Origin: Guadua angustifolia
Lineage: Eukaryota > Streptophyta > Magnoliopsida > Poales > Poaceae
Assembly: GCA_036346375.1 (NCBI GenBank)
Contig: CM070511.1
Location: forward strand, 11,904,001 to 11,968,000
DNA length: 64,000 nucleotides
Reading direction: 5' to 3'
The notes beneath the pieces are model-generated. The model was not told the DNA's origin. It searched no databases and saw nothing but the letters and a program-made list of their open reading frames with translations. Both the position numbers and the translations under genes were made by a program. Positions 21,380 to 33,869 of this stretch are shown here, one piece after another (positions within the stretch are counted from its first letter, which is position 1; each line of letters begins with the position of its first letter).

Positions 21380-22801
21380 GCATGGCGTTCTCCATCAACG
21401 AACACTCTTCGAGCGTGGGATCGGACGCGGAGTCCGGCTCCGCATCCCTGTTTTCGCCTTCCCCACCACCGTGTGAGCAGCACGTCTTCATGGCGGGCGC
21501 CTCCAGTGAGGACGCGGCAGCGACGGATCGCGACCCACAAACTCCCGAGGATGCTCGTCGAATGGTCCACGTTGCGATCAATCAGGCCATTACCGCGCTC
21601 CGACGGGAGGACCAGGAGAGGCTCCCTCCCTCGGGGGCGCCTTGCTATTGCGGATCATGGCTGATCCCGATAGGGCAAAATCGGAGCTCTTTGGTGGGCC
21701 TTGGCGAAGAACTTCGACCGCGCTGGCGAGGCCATTCCTCCGCGGCAAAGTCACCGTTCGAGGACCCCTTCCACGAAGCGGCGACAATTCATCACGTCGT
21801 CGTGGGCGCACCCATCGGCCGTCGCCGAGGCGAAGCGCCGTCGTCTCGGCAACACCCTCGGGGCAAGACCCGGCAATTTGGGCCGAGGTGAGCCACACGA
21901 GCTCCACGCCAACCGGCGGCGGCAGTCACGGGACTTTCCCGACATTCCGCCAGGCGTCGTCGCGCCTGGACCGCTGCAATACCTCCCAGCGACTCCGTGC
22001 TCGGCATCATGACCGATCTCGCCAAGATCGGGTCGTCAAGGAGCCCGGCTCGGATTAAGACAATGATGGAGATCTCGTTGGCCACGATCGCTCGGCGTAC
22101 ACCGTCGACCTACGGTTGTGTGGCGTACTCGGCGACCTTAAATCGCGTATCTTTGGCTGCTTTCGGTTTAAACCCGCTTTGATCGGCGCCAGACGGAACC
22201 AAGAACCCGGCGAGTTCTGTCCATCTACTCGACCGCCATTTAGCGGCGGAGGTACGAGTTGGTCATAGCCAACTATCTCCCGACCGTTACGGGCGGCGCT
22301 GCCCGAACTCGGCTGCTCTTCAACGAAGCCAGTTCCTTGGTCGTGGCGCCAAATCGAGCGCCCTCGCTCAACTTCCAGAGTCATTCGGCGGCGGAGGGAG
22401 AAGGACTTGGATCGCGTCATCCAGGGCAAGAGCGAGCCTCTTCGTGATTTTGTGCGGCGGTTCATCCGCACAAGGAACCTAATTCCAAGCATCTCTGATG
22501 AAGCAGTTATCAAGGCCTTCAAGTTCGGTGTTCGCGACCGGCGCCTTACCGAAGACCTCGAGATCACGACAAGGCTCAGCGTCAACAAATTGTTTCGCAT
22601 GGCGGAACGGTACGCGGACGCGGACGACGCCGTCTGCTGGAAGCGCGATTACGACCAAGGTAAGCTTGGTCTGAGCCACTCTGAGGCTGGCCCGTCCAAC
22701 TCCAAGGGCGCCGACCAAGACACCCGCACCAAGAAGCGGAAGCGTGACCGCAGGATCGGCGGAGGTCGGCCAGGGTCATCGTCTCGGCGGATGGCGGCGT
22801 G
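21380..22801 (+). pseudogene. gag: Inner Tat gag
   Basis: The capsid precursor that packages the element RNA. The frame opens with MAFSINEHSSSVGSDAESGS at 21380 and is Ser/Pro-rich at first. A gag N-terminal motif (RRMVHVAINQAITALRRED, about 21560-21610) is followed by a run of frameshifts. The conserved capsid part is clear at 22407-22640: GKSEPLRDFVRRFIRTRNLI, then ISDEAVIKAFKFGVRDRRL and NKLFRMAERYADADDAV. A basic tail (TKKRKRDRRIGGG) follows, with a stop at 22800. No zinc knuckle is convincing. Compared with usual gag sequences much of 21900-22400 is disturbed by indels. Confidence 0.8.
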
Positions 22802-23029
22802 AGGTCCTTGAGGTCGGGATCGGACTCGGGGCGGGACCCGACCTCGTCAAGGTCGGCCTCGATCCCGCCGGAGCATAGGGCCAGCCCGGAAAAGAGGGCG
22901 GCGGCGACCTCGAGGACCGGCGCTCAACCGCGAGGAGCCGAGGGCGGTCGAGAATGCGACAAGGCGAATTTTGCTGTTTCCGCAGGCGGCCGGCCATGAC
23001 TGCGGTCTGCGCAGGCTTGGCGAGAAAGC

Positions 23030-23700
23030 TTGAAGCCTTCTATGACGGGCGTGGTGAGATGCCGTGCTCGAAGGATGGCGACCAGCCGAAAGGGTGAATC
23101 TGGGTCGAACACGGCGACCTCGACTGGAATTTCCAGCAGGCGGCGCGGATTGAGCGTTATCTTGGCGCTCGGCGACCTACGATCGGCGCGAGATCAAAGC
23201 TGCTGCTTGGACCATCTATCGAGTTACATCGGAAAGCCGTCGAGCAACATTGCAAGTGGGCCGGGCCACCATCACCTTTTCTCCGGAGGATGCCTTACAA
23301 GGTATGGCCGAGACTTAAAGACCGCCTTGAGTCGTGACCCGACCATCGGCAACACGGTGGTCGGGCGTGTCATGGTCGGCGGCGGTAGCTCTCTTAATTT
23401 CTTTGCGGCGGAAGCACTCGGCGGATCTGATTCCCGATCAAAGATCAAAAGCATCGCCATTCCTTCTTGGAATCGTTCACAGGAGCTCGACTACTCCTTG
23501 GGGCGGTGGTCTTGCCGTCACCTTGGCGGCTCGGACAACTTCCGCACCGGCCGATCACCTTTGAGGTGGTCGAGGCGACCTCCGTCTAACGCTATTCTCG
23601 GAAGCCTGCCCTCATCAAGTTTATGGCGGCTAATCATTACGGTCATCGGTGCATGAAGCTCCCAGCTAGCGGCATCGTTATCGTCTTGCTGTGACTGCAG
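23030..23700 (+). pseudogene. Inner Tat aspartic protease region
   Basis: Frames here carry TVVGRVMV followed by GGGSSLNFFAAEALGG (about 23350-23425). The position corresponds to the protease flap-to-active-site segment, where VDGGSS or VDNGSS is expected. The catalytic Asp therefore reads Gly in this copy. Frameshifts on both sides prevent a continuous frame. It lies between gag and RT as in all Ty3/gypsy elements. Confidence 0.6.
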
Positions 23701-24037
23701 GCGGCACATGGCTGCGAGACCAAGGCCTGGCGCTCGCCGCATCTTTGCCCAAAGAAGGTCGAGGTGACGGAAAAAACGCTGGCGAAGCGGCGATCAACCC
23801 AGCGGGGCAACAAAGGCCGTGCCGCTCGAGGAAGGCGACACGACCAGGTGTGTCCACGTCTCGGCCGAGCTAAGTCCCAAATAGGAACTCGAGCTCGTCA
23901 CCTTCCTTCAGCGCCAACAAAGGTATATTAAGCAGGAGCTGCGGATATACTGGCGTTCAAGGAGGTGATCGAGCACAAGTTCTGGTCGAGCGATTCTAGA
24001 CACATGCGTCGAAATGCGTCGCTTCTCCTAGAGAAGG

Positions 24038-24775
24038 TTGCGATCATCAAGGAAAACCTTGATAAGCTCTGAAGGCCGGCTTCATCATGAGATCGACTAC
24101 TCGAGTGGTAGCCAACCCATCATCGTCTTGAAGAAAGGTGGCAAGTGGAGAATGTGCGTCGACCATACGGGGTTGAACTCGGCCCGCCGAAGGACAATTT
24201 CCTTCAGCGCATCGACGGATCGTCGACTCCACCGCCAACGCCAAGATCTTTGAGCTTCTTGGATGCTTACTCGAGCTACCACCAGATCAAGCCGGCGGTC
24301 GGCGACGAAACAAGATCGCCTTCATCACCCGTTCGGCACTTATTGCTACGACCATGTCGTTTAGTCTGCGCGTAATGCGGGGCAACATTCCAGCGTTTGA
24401 TGACTAAGACCTTGAGCGCAGATTAGGCGAAACCTCGAGGTCTCGTAGATGACATCATCGTCAAAAGCCCCTCCGGGGCGACCACGTCCGTGACCTTGAG
24501 AAACATTGCAAACTGAGCGGTACAAAATCAAGCTCAACCCCGAAGTGTGTGTTTGGCGCGGCATCAGGGAAGGTCCTTGGATACATGATCGGGGGCTCGG
24601 GGGTTGGTCCAAACCCGGAGAAGATCGAAGCCATCGAGAAGATGGAGCCCCCGACCTCGATCAAGCAAGTACAAAGCCTCACCGGTCGCATGGCCGCCCT
24701 CAGCAGATTCATTTCGAGGCTCGGCGAGCGAGGTCTCCCATTCTTTAAGACCCTGCGCAAGCACGGGCTTTGAAT
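24038..24775 (+). pseudogene. Inner Tat reverse transcriptase
   Basis: Copies the element RNA into DNA when intact. Recognisable pieces in shifting frames: PIIVLKKGGKWRMCVDHTGL (24115-24175), IDR/IVDSTANAKIFELL around 24210-24255, FLDAYSSYHQIKPAVGDE (24255-24310), VDDIIVKS at about 24443-24467 (the YVDD catalytic loop, with the preceding residue altered), VLGYMIGGSGVGPNPEKIEA and SIKQVQSLTGRMAALSRFIS (24570-24720), and RGLPFFKTLRKHGL at 24730-24772. At least six frameshifts. It is clearly the same Tat subgroup as the outer element. Confidence 0.85.
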
Positions 24776-25550
24776 GGACTCGAGCTTCGCGATCTTCGGC
24801 GAGTGAAGGTATATCATCATCCCCCCCCTCCTTACAACTCCATGACTGGCGAGAGGTTGTTTGCTCTATCTTGCGACCACCGCCCAAGCCGTGAGTCTTT
24901 ATCCTAATTGCGAGCAGGGGCATAGCAACATCAATTTATTATGTCGGAGGTCTTACATGGCCCAAAGGAGGCGTTATCCGCAAGTCGTAAACCGCTGCTG
25001 TATGCTCTTCTCATGGCCTCGCGCAAGCTTCGACACTACTTCGGCGCATTCCGTGGTGCGTCGAGCAACTTCCGCTCGGTGACATCTGCGGAATCGGAAA
25101 GCGGCGGACGGATAGCTAAATGGGCTATGGGCTGGCGGCGTTTGAATCAGTCGTGGCGAACGGCTATCAAGTCACAGTGCTCGTGACCGTGGTCGAGCAG
25201 ACGTCGCAGCCGCCCACAGGCTCGAGGTCGAAGAAGAAAGCCCCTGGATCATGTTCTTCGGCGGCTCAAGGTCCTTCAAGCGCTCGGGGCTGGGATACTT
25301 ATCCTTACCCGGGCGCCAGTTGAGGTATGTAGTTCGTTTGGCTTTCTGCGACCAATAACATGGCGAATATGAAGCTCTCTTGGCGGGCTTCACGAGCACC
25401 TGCAAGTCCTTAGGCGTCTGACGGTTGGTCATGAAGGAGACTCGGCTCGTCATTAACGATACAACAAGGACTATCAATGCTCGGGGATGCAATGGCAAGG
25501 TATCTCGCCGAGGTCCGCAAGATGGAGAAATGGTTCGAGAACTTGGAACT
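24776..25550 (+). pseudogene. Inner Tat RNase H region
   Basis: Follows RT directly. EVLHGPKEALSASRKPLLYA and LLMASRKLRHYFGAFRG (24945-25050) mark the connection/RNase H start, the same place where the outer element was hit. The additional RNase H domain to about 25550 is visible only as short shifted pieces; no catalytic set could be confirmed. Confidence 0.65.
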
Positions 25551-26880
25551 TAGGCATGTCCTAGGAAGGACAACTCCGGTCTGACTTTCTCTCCAAGCTC
25601 GGCTCTTCCGGCGAAGAGATCCCCGACGTCATCCTCGAGGCGGCGGCGGCTCCGTCTATCTCCGATCGGGAGGTCGTGCTTCTGTGGTGGAAGGTATTCC
25701 CGCATGGGCGAGCCCATACGGCTTCTGCACGCGAGGCGACTGCCGCCCGACCCGCTATGAAGCGGATTAAGCGTCAAGCAAGCTTGTATAAGCTCGTGGA
25801 TGGCAAGCTCTGAGCGGAATGTCTCGGCATCGACTCGGTGCATCTCCACGGAGGAGGTAAGTACCTATTCAACGACATCCACTCGAGGTCTCGTAGGCGC
25901 ACTCTTTATGCAGGGCGATGGTCGGCAAGGCCTTCCGTGCAGGATATTCTTGGCAGCGGCATTACGGGATGCTCGGGATATTGTCGGACTGCCGAGCATG
26001 TCGGTTTCACGCGAAAAGGTACACGGTGGCCTCGCCCTTGAGACCATTCCGCTTGCACGGCCTTTCTCGACACAGGGGCTCGATATCCTCGGCCTCTTTC
26101 CCGAACAGCGGGGAAAAGTTCTGTTCGTGGCCATCGACACATTCACCAAATGGATTGAGGCTGAGCCGGTCTCGACCATCACTGCTCGGGCCTCTGTTCG
26201 TTTTTTTCGCTTGTCCGTGGTCACCAGGTATGGGGTCCCATGCAGAATTATCGCGACAATGGTACTCGGTTTACGATGAATTATTCGAGAATTCTGCGAG
26301 GATATGGGCACCAAAGTGTGCTTAACCGGTGGCTCATCCTCGAGCAGCGGAGCGGCAGAGCGCCAGCGACGATCGTCCAAAGCGTCAAAAGCGAGTTCTG
26401 AGATGAGCTCAAGCGCTACTGGCATGACACAGGTGGGCGAACTTCCCACCGTCTTATGGTCTATTCGTACCCGCAGTCGGCCGAAACAACAGGTCCACAC
26501 CCTTTCGGCTCGTGTTTGGTCTTGAAGCAAATCCCGCCTCCGGAGGTAACGCCCAGGCTCCGCCAGGTCGGTCTGATCGACCACGTCGACCGAGCAAACG
26601 GTCTCTTGACCTTGCCCTCACGGAAGAAGTAAGATGCCGTGCCTTTACGATCAGCGCATTACGCAAGCTCTTCGCAGACATGCGTCTCGGTCGTCGACCT
26701 AGGAAGCTCCTTGTTGGGGACTTAGCCACGAGGCGGATTCGGTATTGTCCAAAGACCAACAAGTTATCCCATGGTGGGAGGGCCCTATAGAGTCGTTTCA
26801 GCAGATCGCACGCGGGGCTTCTGGCTAGCGATGCCCGATGGCGAGACAGCTTTCTAGCTCGTGGAACATAGATCAACCGC
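25551..26880 (+). pseudogene. Inner Tat integrase
   Basis: MKRIKRQASLYKLVDGKL (about 25758-25812) corresponds to the sequence before the zinc finger. The catalytic-core start is TIPLARPFSTQGLDILGLFP with FVAIDTFTKWIEAEPVSTIT (about 26043-26184), followed by SVVTRYGVPCRIIA (26215-26256), just before the normal TDNG motif. There the frame breaks, and the second Asp is not readable. A C-terminal trace (LEANPASGGNAQAP..., 26512 onward) and a stretch near 26770-26870 complete the region. Dead copy. Confidence 0.8.
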
Positions 26881-27419
26881 CAAGTTTTATGTGTAATCTC
26901 TATACCTTTAAAGCTTCAATAAAAGGATATTCTCCGATTTCTATCATTCATGTCTTTTTCTTTATGAGCGTCTCTGTAATTTTTCTTGAACACGACTTTC
27001 GCATTAGCTCCTTAGTCAGGGTATCACGAGCTTCGTTCACCCCCGATGGGTCGAGCTCAACGTGGCGAAAACTCTTAGCAATCAGCTCACCCCCTGCGTC
27101 CGGGTTTGAACTACAAGCTCGGCGGCCTTGGCTATTGAGTGCGTGCATGGTCGTGGTCGTGGAGTTGGTGATTTATTCCTTTGGGTTAAACTTCTGTATT
27201 TCTTTTTCGAGTACTCCATCTCGATTCTGCGAGTCATGGTCATTTGCTCGTCTTATACTGTGTCCAAGGTCGGCGTTGCTCGACCTTAGACCCAAATGGC
27301 TAGGATGTAACATCTCTGAGCGACCTATGGATCTTGATCGCGAATAAGCGCACACTTCAAAAAGGTAACCCAAACCATTGATAACATCGAATGTTTTCTG
27401 AGATCAAGGATGTTTGAGC
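26881..27419. other. Spacer between integrase and antisense ORF, no gene
   Basis: Short overlapping open frames only, with no domain signal. It corresponds to the pol-to-antisense-ORF spacer of Tat elements. Confidence 0.4.
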
Positions 27420-30335
27420 TCTGAGATCCTCCATCTGCATGCGAGACTTCTCTTCTTTCGAGCTCGTGACTCAGCCCGCAGCGTCGAGGCCTTGGTTTGC
27501 CGCAGGAGGGCCTCGTTGGTTGTGTCCGTGGCTCGGCGGCGTTAAATCGTTGAGTTGTGCCAAAGCGATCTTCGCCGCCTATTTATCGCCCAAGTTTCTC
27601 CTCGGCCCGCGACTTTGGCCTCTAGCTCGGGAGACGCCTTGGTTGAGATGATAGCTCGGCGGCGATCCTCTCCAACGCCTCGACCTTGCACGCTCGTCGG
27701 CGAGTGCCGTGGCCGTGTGATGGTTTGCTCATGGCGACTTCCTCAAGTGCCACGACCTTGCGCGTTAAATCGGCAAAGCGCTGGGCAGCGGCGGCGGCTT
27801 GTTCCTCGGCGGCCTTCTCGAGGGCCTCGATCTGGCGTGAAGGGTCTCGGCGGCCGAGTCTGAAAAGTTCGCTCTGCGGCGGCCTTCTCGGCGGCTCGAC
27901 CTTGGCGCGCTCGCATCAAGGGCCTCGATCGCTTTGTCGCTCGGCGCTTCGTGCTCTGCGCCTTAAACCCATGCTCACGCTCGGAGGATCTGGTCCTCTC
28001 GAGCTCGGTGGCATGGGACACCTCAGCGCCACCATCGTGTGGCGCGGTCGTTGAGCTCCGGTTGAGCCGCTCGATTTCTGCTGCGTCGGCCTCAATGGTC
28101 GCTACAGAGCACAAACGCTTCGGTCTCCCTCTCTTCCACGGCGTTCAAGATCTGGCGAAACGCGTCGACATGCTCGTTGAGACCTTGAAGCCCTCGGGTC
28201 ATCTTGCCAACCACCTTGAAAACCGGGAACACGATTTGGTAAGAAGTTGTCAAGAACACACAACTTAACGTATTACAGGGGCATATAAGGAAGGTTCCTA
28301 CCTCACGGTCGGCCGTTGACGCGTCTTGTTGGAGAACTCCTCGTTCAGCTCGTCGAGGCGGTGTGTTGATCTCAAAACCTTCGCCCGGTCCCGTGACCTA
28401 GGCCTTCTTCAATCACCGCCCGGCACACCTTGTCAGGGGCCTACGAACGACGTGCGGTGGCGGCCCGAGATCCTTCCACATCGGTGCCATGCCGGACCCC
28501 CAACCAAAATGCGGCGGTAACCGGGCCCGACCTCCGTAGTCAAGGTTCCGGCCAGCTCAGTGGCGGGAGTTGTCGCAGCAGCAGCATCCTGCCCAGCCTC
28601 TGGGGGTGGAGTGTTGTGTTCCCGAAGTGGAAGTTATAAGCCGGTCATCGGAGTGCCTCCCGTTGTCGTGGTCGCTCTCCGTGGCCCGAGGAACCGCGGT
28701 CTTGCCATCAAGCGCGGTCTTGGTCGGCGGGGCCTCAGGGACTTCGGTGACACGGCCGCTAACGATCGGGCGCCGCGACTTGAGGGCGGGCGCCCATGTC
28801 TCCCTCGATCTCGGGAGGATCGGCGACCATGAGTACCCGTCTCGCCGGTCTTTGTAATCTCGTGATCGCAAGTTAGGGGTCCCCTCGTCCGGCTATCGGG
28901 GCCTTGGTGAACCCTCCGACCGGGGCCCAGCTCGAGGCCCGGCAGAGCACGCCTTTGTCGAGAAGACCGTGGGGGCGGCATGTAGGCGTCTGCCCCTCCT
29001 CGGACTCGGACTGCATACTGAACAACGGCATTGTCGAGTGGGCAAGCTCGGGTCTCGGCGCCGAGGTCTGCAATCAGGATAAGCACTAAGAAAAACACGG
29101 AGATGGAGCGGGTTGCAAAGCCGGGCTCTTACAGGTCGGTGGCCTCTGCCTCGTCGATGGTGGCGATGATCCTGTTGCCCGAGCTCGGAGGAGAATCCGC
29201 TTCCTTCCTCAGTGCAGGGAGGCGGCTCGCGATGAGCCCGCACCGCTGGCGGGGGCTCGGTGGTCTGGCGGCTGGCAGCTTGCGCTTTGTTCTTGCCAAG
29301 TAAAAGAAACTTTGTTAGGCCACGAGAAGCCAAGGCGCGAGCTCGAAATTGGCTATGATCGTCTTTACCGTGGCGCGGTCACCCCATTCGATGTGAGGCC
29401 TCTTAGTCCCTGGCGGTCGGCTCAGGTTGAGGGAGTCTTTTCTTTCCTTTTGCTCTTGCCCTCATCGGGCAGGGAAGCGATCTCGCGCTATCTCCCACAA
29501 CTCTTGATGATCCTACAAGCAAGCACGGGTCGAGCAAAGGCGTGCGCATGTTCGGATGAGGTGTAGGTCGAGAAGGCTTACCTCGGGCTTTAAATGCATA
29601 AGGCGTTTTTGAGACCGGGTCATCGAGTGTACTCATCGCCCGATTTCGAACATTTCCTGCATCTGGCGCGACCGGGACTCCTTGGCGCTTCTACGAACAA
29701 GAGCCATCGAGGAGGAAGAAATACGAAGTCAAGCAAAAGCCTTGTGGTGAAGACCTTACAGATGAACTCTCGGGTCGAATCGTCGCGTCCACAGATCTGG
29801 GAGAAGCGGATGTAACCTCTTCCGCAGGAGACACCCGATTCATGAAAGTCGTTTGCGATCGCTGACCGGTGAGACGCGTGTGGCGCAAATGTGGATGGCG
29901 GCGATAGCCTGCGTCGGCGTTGAGGTCCTCGATCTCTGGGGTCTCTATCTTCCCGATGTGGCGGCTCCTTCGTATCGCAGCCTCCGTTCTCCCCTTCTTG
30001 AGGTAGAACCAGCGCTCGACCATGGACCAAGAGAGTCGGCCAGGGATCTTGGCGAAACCCACTTGAGCGGCCGCTGCGGAAGTAGTGGCACCGACCACGG
30101 GTCCTTCCGGGGCGGAAGAGAATGGCGGAAGAAGAGCGAGGCGTGGGAAGAATCCCGAGAACCCCTCGCATAGATGGGAGAAGGCGGCTAGGGTGAGGAC
30201 GGAATTGGGTACCAGGTTGATCACTTCAATTTGGCAACTGTCGAGGACGTCGGCTAGGAATTCGCTCTCCGGGGTCCGCAGCCCGAAGAGGGAATGCTGC
30301 TCGGTGCAGACGATCTCGTCATCTCGAGGACGAGG
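27420..30335 (-). pseudogene. Tat antisense ORF (inner element), main part
   Basis: Minus-strand gene opposite to pol. At its right end it continues the frame begun at 35625 across the CRM-like insertion. It reads QHSLFGLRTPESEFLADVLD and then VINLVPNSVLTLAAFSHLCE (30215-30160), the conserved early block of Tat antisense ORFs, followed by SMVERWFYLKKG (about 30020). Downstream (29.7-27.5 kb) come low-complexity Arg/Pro-rich and Ala/Glu-rich coiled-coil-like stretches in several frames, for example 28114-27743. Introns are expected but were not delimited because indels obscure the frame. Function unknown in the family. Confidence 0.65.
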
Positions 30336-30340
30336 TTCGG
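30336..30340. other. Target-site duplication TTCGG (left) of CRM-like element
   Basis: TTCGG directly precedes TGATGAGGAC. The second copy is at 35380-35384. Confidence 0.95.
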
Positions 30341-31217
30341 TGATGAGGACATCCCAACCAAGGATACAACCGCTGCCCCTTCTTCCCCTACGACCACTAC
30401 TTCATCCCCGACCGTCGCTGTTTCGGCCGCTACTTCATCTTCGATGCTTGGAGGCTTAATCCGGAAGCAAGGCCTTTCCACCCACCTTTGCTGGACCAGC
30501 ACGTCAAGATCATCCACCAAGGACAGCCCACGCAAAGGAAGGCCCAAGATCAAGCCCAATTCGTCCACAACTCGGTTCGGCCATCCAGGAGCAGCAGTAC
30601 TTCAAGCGGACATAACTTGGGTTCCCGGACTCCGTTTCTAGTGTGCGACCACTTTCGTTTGAAAGCTATCGAGATAGCCTTTCTAATGGATCTGGTCCCA
30701 TGGCCAAATTCCTTGTGGAGCGACATGAAATCACAAAAAAATCTCACGGGACAGAAATCCCGGGTGCTGCGCCACCTTTCTTTTGGGCCCAAGGCCCATG
30801 TATCTTAGGGTTTTGGTGGGCACCGCTGTTTTGGCTGCCCTACACCTCCTGGCCGCGCTATATATGTGGCGCCGCCGCTCTTTTCGTTTAGGTTTTGTTT
30901 GTGTTTGGTAGACCCCGTGTGCGTCCCTCCTCGTGTTTGCGCGTGTCGACTAGACCGCCCGAACCGAGAAAACAGAACCTCAACTTGTTTCTTTTGATTT
31001 CAATACTACCCTTTCAGATTGCTTCATACTTTGTTCTTGCGGGTTCTCGATTTCTTGCAGGAACAATTGATCGATTGGATCTTGTATCTGTGTGGATTGG
31101 CATTGCGATTGTGAAGCTCCCGACCTGCTTTGGTTAGAAGCCCTAAATTGGTGCCATCAACACCCCCAAATCGGCGTAACATCATCTCACCGAAAGATCG
31201 GGATCCCGTCCCCATCA
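30341..31217 (+). repeat. CRM-like 5' LTR
   Basis: 877 bp, TGATGAGGACATCCC to CCCCATCA. TATA box GCTATATATGTGG at about 30857-30869. Nearly identical to 34500-35379, differing by a few single-base changes and 1-3-bp indels. Confidence 0.95.
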
Positions 31218-31219
31218 AG

Positions 31220-31231
31220 TGGTATCAGAGC
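31220..31231 (+). other. Primer binding site, initiator tRNA-Met type (CRM-like)
   Basis: TGGTATCAGAGC lies two bases after the LTR. It is complementary to the 3' end of plant initiator tRNA-Met. Confidence 0.93.
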
Positions 31232-32559
31232 TCAAGGTTGCTCGGTGAGATTTCCCCTCAATTCTGATTTTTTTTCACCTAGAGTCCAGAAAAGAACCAC
31301 AAAAAAATTAGTAGATTGGTTTTCTATCTGAGCCAATTTGTGCCCTAACTTTTACTACTTGTTCTTGGTTTGTTGAATAAATCGAATGCATAATTGTGTC
31401 TTTGCTTTGGTTTTAGAGTCTAGTTCCTTTAGAGTTTGAGTTCTATTCACGTAATTGTCATAGTGTTTTTCGCATTCATCGTGTCTCCCTTTGCGCCATT
31501 TGCCACCATCTACTTGCCGCTAACAACAAGCGCTGCAGCCCAAACCAACCATATCACGGTGCCTTTACCTTCCAAAAATAGTGGATCGGTTCCAAAATAG
31601 CAGATTGGTTTCAAAAATTTTTGGTTGATCTTCACCAAAAATAGCGGATTGGTTTCCTTGTAAGAGTTTCACAATTTCCACCTGCCAAAACACCCTCCAC
31701 ATCCACTGGCCGAGCCCCACCACTTCCCCAACTCAGCCAAGCCCAAAAAAACTCCAAAACCTACTCCAATTCGTTCTCGCGTGCAATTTTGTGACTGCTG
31801 CAGTAAAACAGTCATAACTTCTGCATACGAACTCGGATTTGGACGTTCTTGGACTCGTTCGAAAGATCATGAAATTTCCTATCAGATCCAAATTTGTCTT
31901 TGACAAACTAGATATTTCCAAATTCAGCCTTTAACAGTGAGAAAAGTTGCAATCTTTGTCAGGCTGATTTTTTATCCACCGCAAAAAAAAAGTGTGTGTG
32001 GTGAGTGTTGCTTGGGAGTCTCCTTTGAGTCTGTTATTCAGTTTTAGGGCTCCCACAAAAAAAAGGAAAAAAAAAAAAAAAAAAAAAAAAGAGAGGACCC
32101 TAGCTGCTTGCTTTGTGTTGTGGTCGTTCTCATTGCATCTCTGTGGCATCATTGGTGTTTAGGCTCGCGTCTCTAGCACGGTCTAGCCTAGGACCAACCT
32201 TTATCTTGATTGTGAGCGACTTTTCACTTACTTTGGTTCAGTGGTACTAGTTCCTCCTTTGCTACATATTATTGCTTGTCCAAGCTCCACCATCTTCTAA
32301 CCATCTGAGTTCTGGAATTTGCAATCGCTTGCCACATCGAGGATTTGTAAGAACTTGGTAGAAGCTTGGCGTGTGTGAGGCTTGCCCATTCATACACCTA
32401 GTAGTTCATAGGAGCTTTCATATCGTGTGAAGTTTTTTGTTTCTACTAACTATGGCGGTATTCCAAGCAATCATAGAACAACGATGGCGATGGGAATGAG
32501 CGTGAGGGCGCCCTCACACCCAAAGAATGGCGTTGGGTCACTCATTTCAGCAGTTGCAC
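31232..32559. other. CRM-like element leader, no gene
   Basis: Untranslated leader between PBS and gag. Holds a repeated phrase around AGTGGATCGGTT/AGCGGATTGGTT (about 31580-31650) and an A-rich run at 32056-32090 interrupted by two G. No coding signal. Confidence 0.55.
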
Positions 32560-33645
32560 AATCAGCATGAGATCTAACTCGTGACACTCTTGATGCGATT
32601 CAGCGCGATTGGCACCCTCATGAGCTTCAAGCACAGCTAGCACAACTTCTTCAAGGTGCTGCCCCAATGGTGCCGCTGGTCATGCTTTGGGCCAGCGCGC
32701 GCTCCACCGGTTGTTCTGTTCCTTCAAGCGAGGTGGATCAAGAGGAGAACAACTTCGCCGCCCGATACCGAGGGGCGACAACAGGTTGAACATGCTGCAA
32801 CGATCGAGCTCATCGTCGACTCCGCAATAATAGACAAGGTGCGGCTAGAAATCAGCATGCTCAAAGGGAAGAACGTGATGATTCTATGACAAAAATGAAA
32901 TTTACTATGCTTCCTTTTGATGGTACTTATAATCCGATACTTATCTAGATTGGGAGTTGGCGGTAGATCAAAAATTTTAGTGCTATGACTTCTCTGGCGT
33001 AGAAGGGTTCATCTTGCCACTAGTGAATTCTTGGTTTTGCATCTATTTGGTGGCAAGAACTTTGTAGGGCCAACCGTGATGTACCTACAACATGGGATGG
33101 GTTGAAGCGTATCATGAGGGCTAGATTTGTTCCTACATATTATGCTCGTGATTTATTGAATAAGATCTGGCGCTTTAATCAAGGTGATAAAGCGGTTGAG
33201 GAATATTATCGAAATGCAAATTGGCATGTTATTGTTTGTGGGATAGAAGAGGGTGAAGATGCAAAAATGGCTAGGTTCTTGGGTGGGCTTAACCGAGATC
33301 AGGATATACTTGATTATAAAGAATACAATTCTATCACTCGTTTGTACCATCTTGCTTTGAAAGCAGAAAGGGAAGTGCAGGGTCGACGATCGACAACGCG
33401 AGGTAATCTTGGAGGCTCTTCCACATCCAAGTCGGTCCAGATCCATACCAAGACTTCATCTTCCATACGGGCGTGTACCTACACCCGCATTCCAATTACT
33501 TGACGCCATCACGTATTCCGAGGCAAACAAGTCGATCACCCTTCAAGCACCCGCCAAGAGTGCTTCCTCGATTCTTCCACGGTCGAACGCGGAAACACAA
33601 TGCTTTCGATGCAAAGGAATGGGGCACGTGATGCGAGACGCCTAA
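32560..33645 (+). pseudogene. gag: CRM-like gag with CCHC zinc knuckle
   Basis: The nucleocapsid/capsid protein of the element. A weak N-terminal part (32560-32880) leads into KMKFTMLPFDGTYNP (about 32892-32935). A stop- and frameshift-rich stretch follows, then the conserved retrotransposon gag domain at 33070-33400: TTWDGLKRIMRARFVPTYYA, then RDLLNKIWRFNQGDKAVEEY, ARFLGGLNRDQDILDY and YHLALKAEREVQGRRS. A Ser-rich region precedes the knuckle CFRCKGMGHVMRD at about 33601-33640, where the last Cys is lost through a small deletion that also shifts the frame into a stop. The length and order fit CRM gag. Confidence 0.85.
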
Positions 33646-33869
33646 TCAGCGTGCTCTAATAATCGAGAGAAAATGGTGAGTACACTAGTGCTAGTGACAT
33701 TGATGAAAATGAATATGCTCTTGTTGCCACTAACAACTGCGCGCGGAAGAAGTGATTATCGCCTGCGGCATCCGAAAATATCCGGCTCTTGTTATCACCG
33801 TGTACTTAGCGCCGCGACTTGCGCGATGAACAAAATCAATGCCATACTATCTTTCGGACAAGGTGTGTG

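Noticed and set aside
21293..30224. Dozens of short frames on both strands
   Set aside because: Produced by the GC-rich, frameshifted body of the inner Tat element. Only pieces with recognisable gag, protease, RT, RNase H, integrase or antisense-ORF motifs were kept.
32056..32090. Poly-A tract suggesting a processed pseudogene or LINE/SINE end
   Set aside because: Lies in the leader of the CRM-like LTR element, with no TSD or upstream non-LTR sequence around it.
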